From contig CAMTOL010000128.1 in the NCBI GenBank assembly GCA_947074135.1, forward strand, positions 1 through 6,785: a DNA stretch of 6,785 bases, given 5' to 3'. This DNA is from an uncultured Rikenellaceae bacterium. Lineage in GTDB: Bacteria > Bacteroidota > Bacteroidia > Bacteroidales > Rikenellaceae. Of the stretch, positions 4,854-6,785 are shown piece after piece (the first letter of the stretch is position 1; every line of letters starts with the position of its first letter). The notes below the pieces were generated by a model. That model did no database searches. It saw nothing but the letters and a program-made list of their open reading frames with translations, and was not told the origin of the DNA. The translations under genes and the position numbers were made by a program.

Positions 4854-6249
4854 TTTTTTTAGGTGCTCTGTTGTTTTGCCTCTCTCTGTTGTTTTGCCTC
4901 TGCCCCTCTCTACCTCCTTGCTCTTTTTGTCTGTCGTTTTTGGGGCGATTGTAGTGCTTCGCTTTATTGTTGTTTTTCTCAGCAGCTACTTCATTGTTTT
5001 GAGGTTTGTTGTGAACTTTGTTTTGTTGAGTTTCGCTTTTGGGTCTAGCATTTACCGAAGCTTCTGATGAAGGGGTGTTTTTGTTGTTTCTTTGGTGTTG
5101 ACCTTTGCGATTATTTCGGTTTCTGTTGTTTTTCGGTCTGTTATCTTTGTTATTGTCAAACCTAGTTAGGCTATCATCAAGCTCAATGTTTTGGAGTTGA
5201 GGTTCTATTTTAGTTGGTTCGGTTTGAACAAATTTTTGGTCAGCAATTTGAGCAACTCTCTCGCCTCTTGCGTTGAGGGCTTGAATCTCGCGCACTCTTT
5301 CAATCGAGAGAGGAATCTGGATTGAGATATCGTGAGGCGATGGGGAGAAGTACATAATTCCCGCCAGTGGGTCTGTTTTAGATAGGTAGTAGCTACCGTC
5401 CATTGCTTCGAGCGGAGCACTAACTCGAGGAAGGTGTTTTTTAGCATCGATATAGGAGTCAACTTCATAGTTGAGGCAGCATTTTAGTTTGCTACACTGT
5501 CCTGCTAGTTTTTGAGGGTTGAACGATATGTCTTGCGCCCTTGCAGCTCCAATCCCTATAGTTGAGAAGCTGTTAATCCAGCCCGAGCAGCAGAGTTCTC
5601 TACCACAAGCACCAATACCTCCAATACGTCCAGCCTCTTGGCGAGCTCCGATTTGTTTCATTTCGACTCTCACTCTGAAACGTTCGAAAAGCACTTTGAT
5701 AAGCTCTCTAAAATCGACTCTTCCATCGGCGATGTAGTAGAAAATAGCTTTCATACCGTCGCCTTGATACTCGACGTCACCAATTTTCATTTCGAGCCCT
5801 AGGTCAGCACTAATTTTTCGTGATTCAATCATAGTTGAGTGCTCTTTTGCGATTGCCTCGCTCCAGCGTTCAATATCTATGTTGTTCGCCTTGCGGAGTA
5901 TTTTCTTAAACACTCCGTTTTCAACTTTAAATCCTGTTCGTTTAATTTGACGAGCGACCAGTTGGCTAGTCATCGATACAATGCCGATGTCAGTTCCCGG
6001 AGTTCCCTCTACTGCGATTATATCGCCACGTTTTAGGGGTAGTTTATTGATATTTTCGTAGTATCCTTTGCGAGTGTTTTTGAATCTCACCTCAACAAGT
6101 TGAGGTGATTCAGAAACTGGTTTGGGCATACTCTCTAACCAGTCCCATACCTCCATTTTGTGTCCTCCATCGACACTCTGAGCGGTAAGTTTATTATCTT
6201 GATTATGTTTGAAGCAGCAGCCTCGTGAAATATTTTTTGTGCAACTCAT
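4843..6249 (-). CDS. PSP1 / RicT-like regulatory protein with a disordered basic tail
   Basis: This 468-residue protein has a PSP1 domain at about residues 50-280: VEVRFKNTRKGYY (52-64), GDIIAVEGTPGTDIGIV (75-91), and the Cys signature GACGRELCC (213-221) with GQCSKLKCCLNYE (250-262). In Bacillus, RicT (YaaT) uses such cysteines to bind Fe-S clusters together with RicA and RicF and assists RNase Y in mRNA processing; a partner here is unknown. Three more cysteines (C3, C11, C12) precede the domain. From about residue 366 to the end the chain is N/R/K/Q-rich and surely disordered, suited to RNA or ribosome contact by inference. Near its end an 18-bp tandem repeat encodes a duplicated RQNNR motif. 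It is the first gene of the operon, with a good promoter 54 bases upstream, and its last 11 bp overlap gldH. In relatives I recall the DNA polymerase III delta' gene upstream; here it is thiC. Confidence 0.9.
   Translation of the reverse strand: MSCTKNISRGCCFKHNQDNKLTAQSVDGGHKMEVWDWLESMPKPVSESPQLVEVRFKNTRKGYYENINKLPLKRGDIIAVEGTPGTDIGIVSMTSQLVARQIKRTGFKVENGVFKKILRKANNIDIERWSEAIAKEHSTMIESRKISADLGLEMKIGDVEYQGDGMKAIFYYIADGRVDFRELIKVLFERFRVRVEMKQIGARQEAGRIGGIGACGRELCCSGWINSFSTIGIGAARAQDISFNPQKLAGQCSKLKCCLNYEVDSYIDAKKHLPRVSAPLEAMDGSYYLSKTDPLAGIMYFSPSPHDISIQIPLSIERVREIQALNARGERVAQIADQKFVQTEPTKIEPQLQNIELDDSLTRFDNNKDNRPKNNRNRNNRKGQHQRNNKNTPSSEASVNARPKSETQQNKVHNKPQNNEVAAEKNNNKAKHYNRPKNDRQKEQGGREGQRQNNRERQNNRAPKKNEN
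4866..4901. repeat. Two tandem copies of an 18-bp unit within the RicT-like tail
   Basis: Positions 4866-4883 and 4884-4901 are identical 18-bp units in direct tandem. Being a multiple of three, the repeat keeps frame and gives the protein sequence RQNNRERQNNRA near the C-terminus. This shows that the disordered tail grows or shrinks by slippage, so its length is likely to vary between strains. Confidence 0.85.
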
Positions 6250-6271
6250 TATCTAATTGTGTTTTATGTAG

Positions 6272-6294
6272 TTACCCTTGTTGTTTGAGGGTAA
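6272..6294 (-). promoter_or_regulatory. Leader hairpin of the ricT-gldH-trmB/ispH operon
   Basis: TTACCCT at 6272-6278 is the exact reverse complement of AGGGTAA at 6288-6294, extendable by one G-U pair, with a loop of about 9 bases. It begins only a few bases after the predicted transcription start and ends 22 bases before the ATG. It could be a 5'-end stabilising hairpin or, as DNA, a repressor site overlapping the start of transcription. No T run follows, so it is not a terminator. Confidence 0.4.
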
Positions 6295-6302
6295 AATATG
6301 CA

Positions 6303-6333
6303 CAAAGTTAGTAAAATTTTGTTGTTGTGGCAA
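6303..6333 (-). promoter_or_regulatory. Bacteroidota-type promoter of the ricT-gldH-trmB/ispH operon
   Basis: On the minus strand TAACTTTG (6310-6303) matches the phylum's -7 consensus TAnnTTTG exactly. TTG (6333-6331) lies 20 bases upstream and serves as the -33 element. Transcription would start near 6297, giving a leader of about 48 bases before the ATG at 6249. The site lies after the thiC terminator, as expected for an independent operon. Confidence 0.65.
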
Positions 6334-6406
6334 TAGAATGGTTTTTTTGCTCGATATTTTCACAATAATCTCCAATCATCTAAAGATTTGAAAAGTGGAT
6401 TATTCG

Positions 6407-6447
6407 AAAAAGCCTCATCTCTCTTTTTTTTGGAAATGAGGCTTTTT
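6407..6447 (-). terminator. Intrinsic terminator after thiC
   Basis: AAAAAGCCTCAT at 6407-6418 and ATGAGGCTTTTT at 6436-6447 form a perfect 12-bp stem with a 17-base loop. Each strand ends in a T run (five on the minus strand, six on the plus strand), so the hairpin can work in both directions. All genes here are on the minus strand, so its job is to end the thiC transcript, whose stop codon lies about 57 bases upstream. Confidence 0.85.
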
Positions 6448-6503
6448 TGCAAAAGTTGTTATGATAGACGCTGTTGAAAAAGCTATTAAACTAGCCGAGT
6501 GTT

Positions 6504-6785
6504 CTATTTTTTAATTGATTTTGTGATTTTCATTGCACAGAAGTTAGGGCCGCACATTGAGCAGTGATCTTCGCCTTCGCGAATAGCTCCGTGGTGCATT
6601 TTTTCGGCTCTTTCGGCATCAAAGCATAGCTCAAATTGATCTCTCCAGCGCATTTCGAAACGAGCTTTACTCATCTCTAAGTCACGAGCAATGGCAGCCG
6701 TCGTTCCTTTCTCGATTTACGCACTGTTCACCGCAATATTAATCGTTACCACCCCTGCTCGATCTCACGTTCTATAAAATAGTTT
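6504..6785 (-). CDS. thiC: Phosphomethylpyrimidine synthase ThiC, C-terminal fragment (5' part outside the window, edge damaged)
   Basis: ThiC is the radical-SAM enzyme that converts AIR to HMP-P in thiamine synthesis. The intact part, translated from 6716 down to the TAG at 6504, includes RDLEMSKARFEMRWRDQFEL, the FDAERAEKMHHGAIREG segment and the family's terminal cluster motif CSMCGPNFC (CxxCxxxxC), ending KITKSIKK. The usual preceding block (consensus about G-V-[IV]-T-Y-K-I-A-A-H-x-A-D-I-A-K-G-T) is still readable in the same frame as GVVTINIAVNSA, a TAA codon at 6719-6717, then IEKGT. Most key residues have changed, and another stop (TGA) lies at 6767-6765. Damage grows towards the window end, which fits poor sequence at a contig edge better than true decay, since the last 70 codons are clean. 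If the substitutions are real, this is a pseudogene. It is followed by a strong terminator. Confidence 0.85.

Noticed and set aside
4863..5067. Two plus-strand frames rich in Phe, Leu, Cys and Val resembling membrane proteins
   Set aside because: They are mirror images of the N/R/K/Q-rich tail of the RicT-like protein; the low-complexity opposite strand explains the hydrophobic look.
5205..5737. Frames 5205-5468 (minus) and 5519-5737 (plus)
   Set aside because: They are out-of-frame or antisense shadows of the PSP1 domain, which carries the conserved Cys motifs in its own frame.
6461..6514. Plus-strand 17-codon frame starting MIDAVEKAIKLAECSI
   Set aside because: It looks coding-like, but it is very short, overlaps the end of thiC on the other strand and lies directly after a terminator; no promoter is visible.

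Overview
The window is an AT-rich, gene-dense piece of a Bacteroidota genome, most likely Bacteroidales. The evidence is the set of families present (a GldH-type lipoprotein next to a PSP1/RicT protein, the HU gene close to an RNase G gene, and a very small COX24-domain protein that I know from this phylum), a TTG-N20-TAnnTTTG promoter, and A-rich start regions without Shine-Dalgarno sequences. All supported genes lie on the minus strand, so the biological reading order runs from high to low coordinates. I see no mobile element, CRISPR array, tRNA or rRNA.

Layout in reading order. (1) 6785-6504: the C-terminal end of thiC (thiamine pyrimidine synthase). The iron-sulphur Cys motif is intact, but the last ~70 bases of the window are damaged in frame. 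(2) 6503-6250: a strong terminator hairpin, then a Bacteroidota-type promoter and a short leader hairpin. (3) 6249-2767: a tight three-gene operon. It holds a PSP1/RicT-like protein with a long N/R/K/Q-rich tail, gldH overlapping it by 11 bp, and 14 bp later one uninterrupted 541-codon gene joining TrmB (tRNA m7G46 methyltransferase) to IspH (last enzyme of the MEP isoprenoid pathway). (4) 2668-2384: an HU-family DNA-binding protein, then at 2308-2216 a 30-residue very basic COX24/mS38-like protein, probably ribosomal, then an intrinsic terminator at 2059-2009. (5) 2008-1684: about 325 bases without a gene but with several inverted repeats, one ending 6 bases before the rng start codon. (6) 1683-142: an RNase E/G-family ribonuclease of the short RNase G type. 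(7) 141-1: no supportable gene.

Most products serve RNA and translation: tRNA methylation, RNA processing, a ribosomal small protein, and a RicT-like protein whose Bacillus relative assists RNase Y. Three products (ThiC, RicT-like, IspH) belong to families that bind Fe-S clusters. The main unusual item is the TrmB-IspH fusion. The IspH half has no start codon of its own that would keep its first cluster ligand, so it can only be made as part of the fusion. Secondary items are the rng leader dyad, the tiny COX24-like gene, and the thiC decay at the window edge, which looks more like poor sequence at a contig end than biology.
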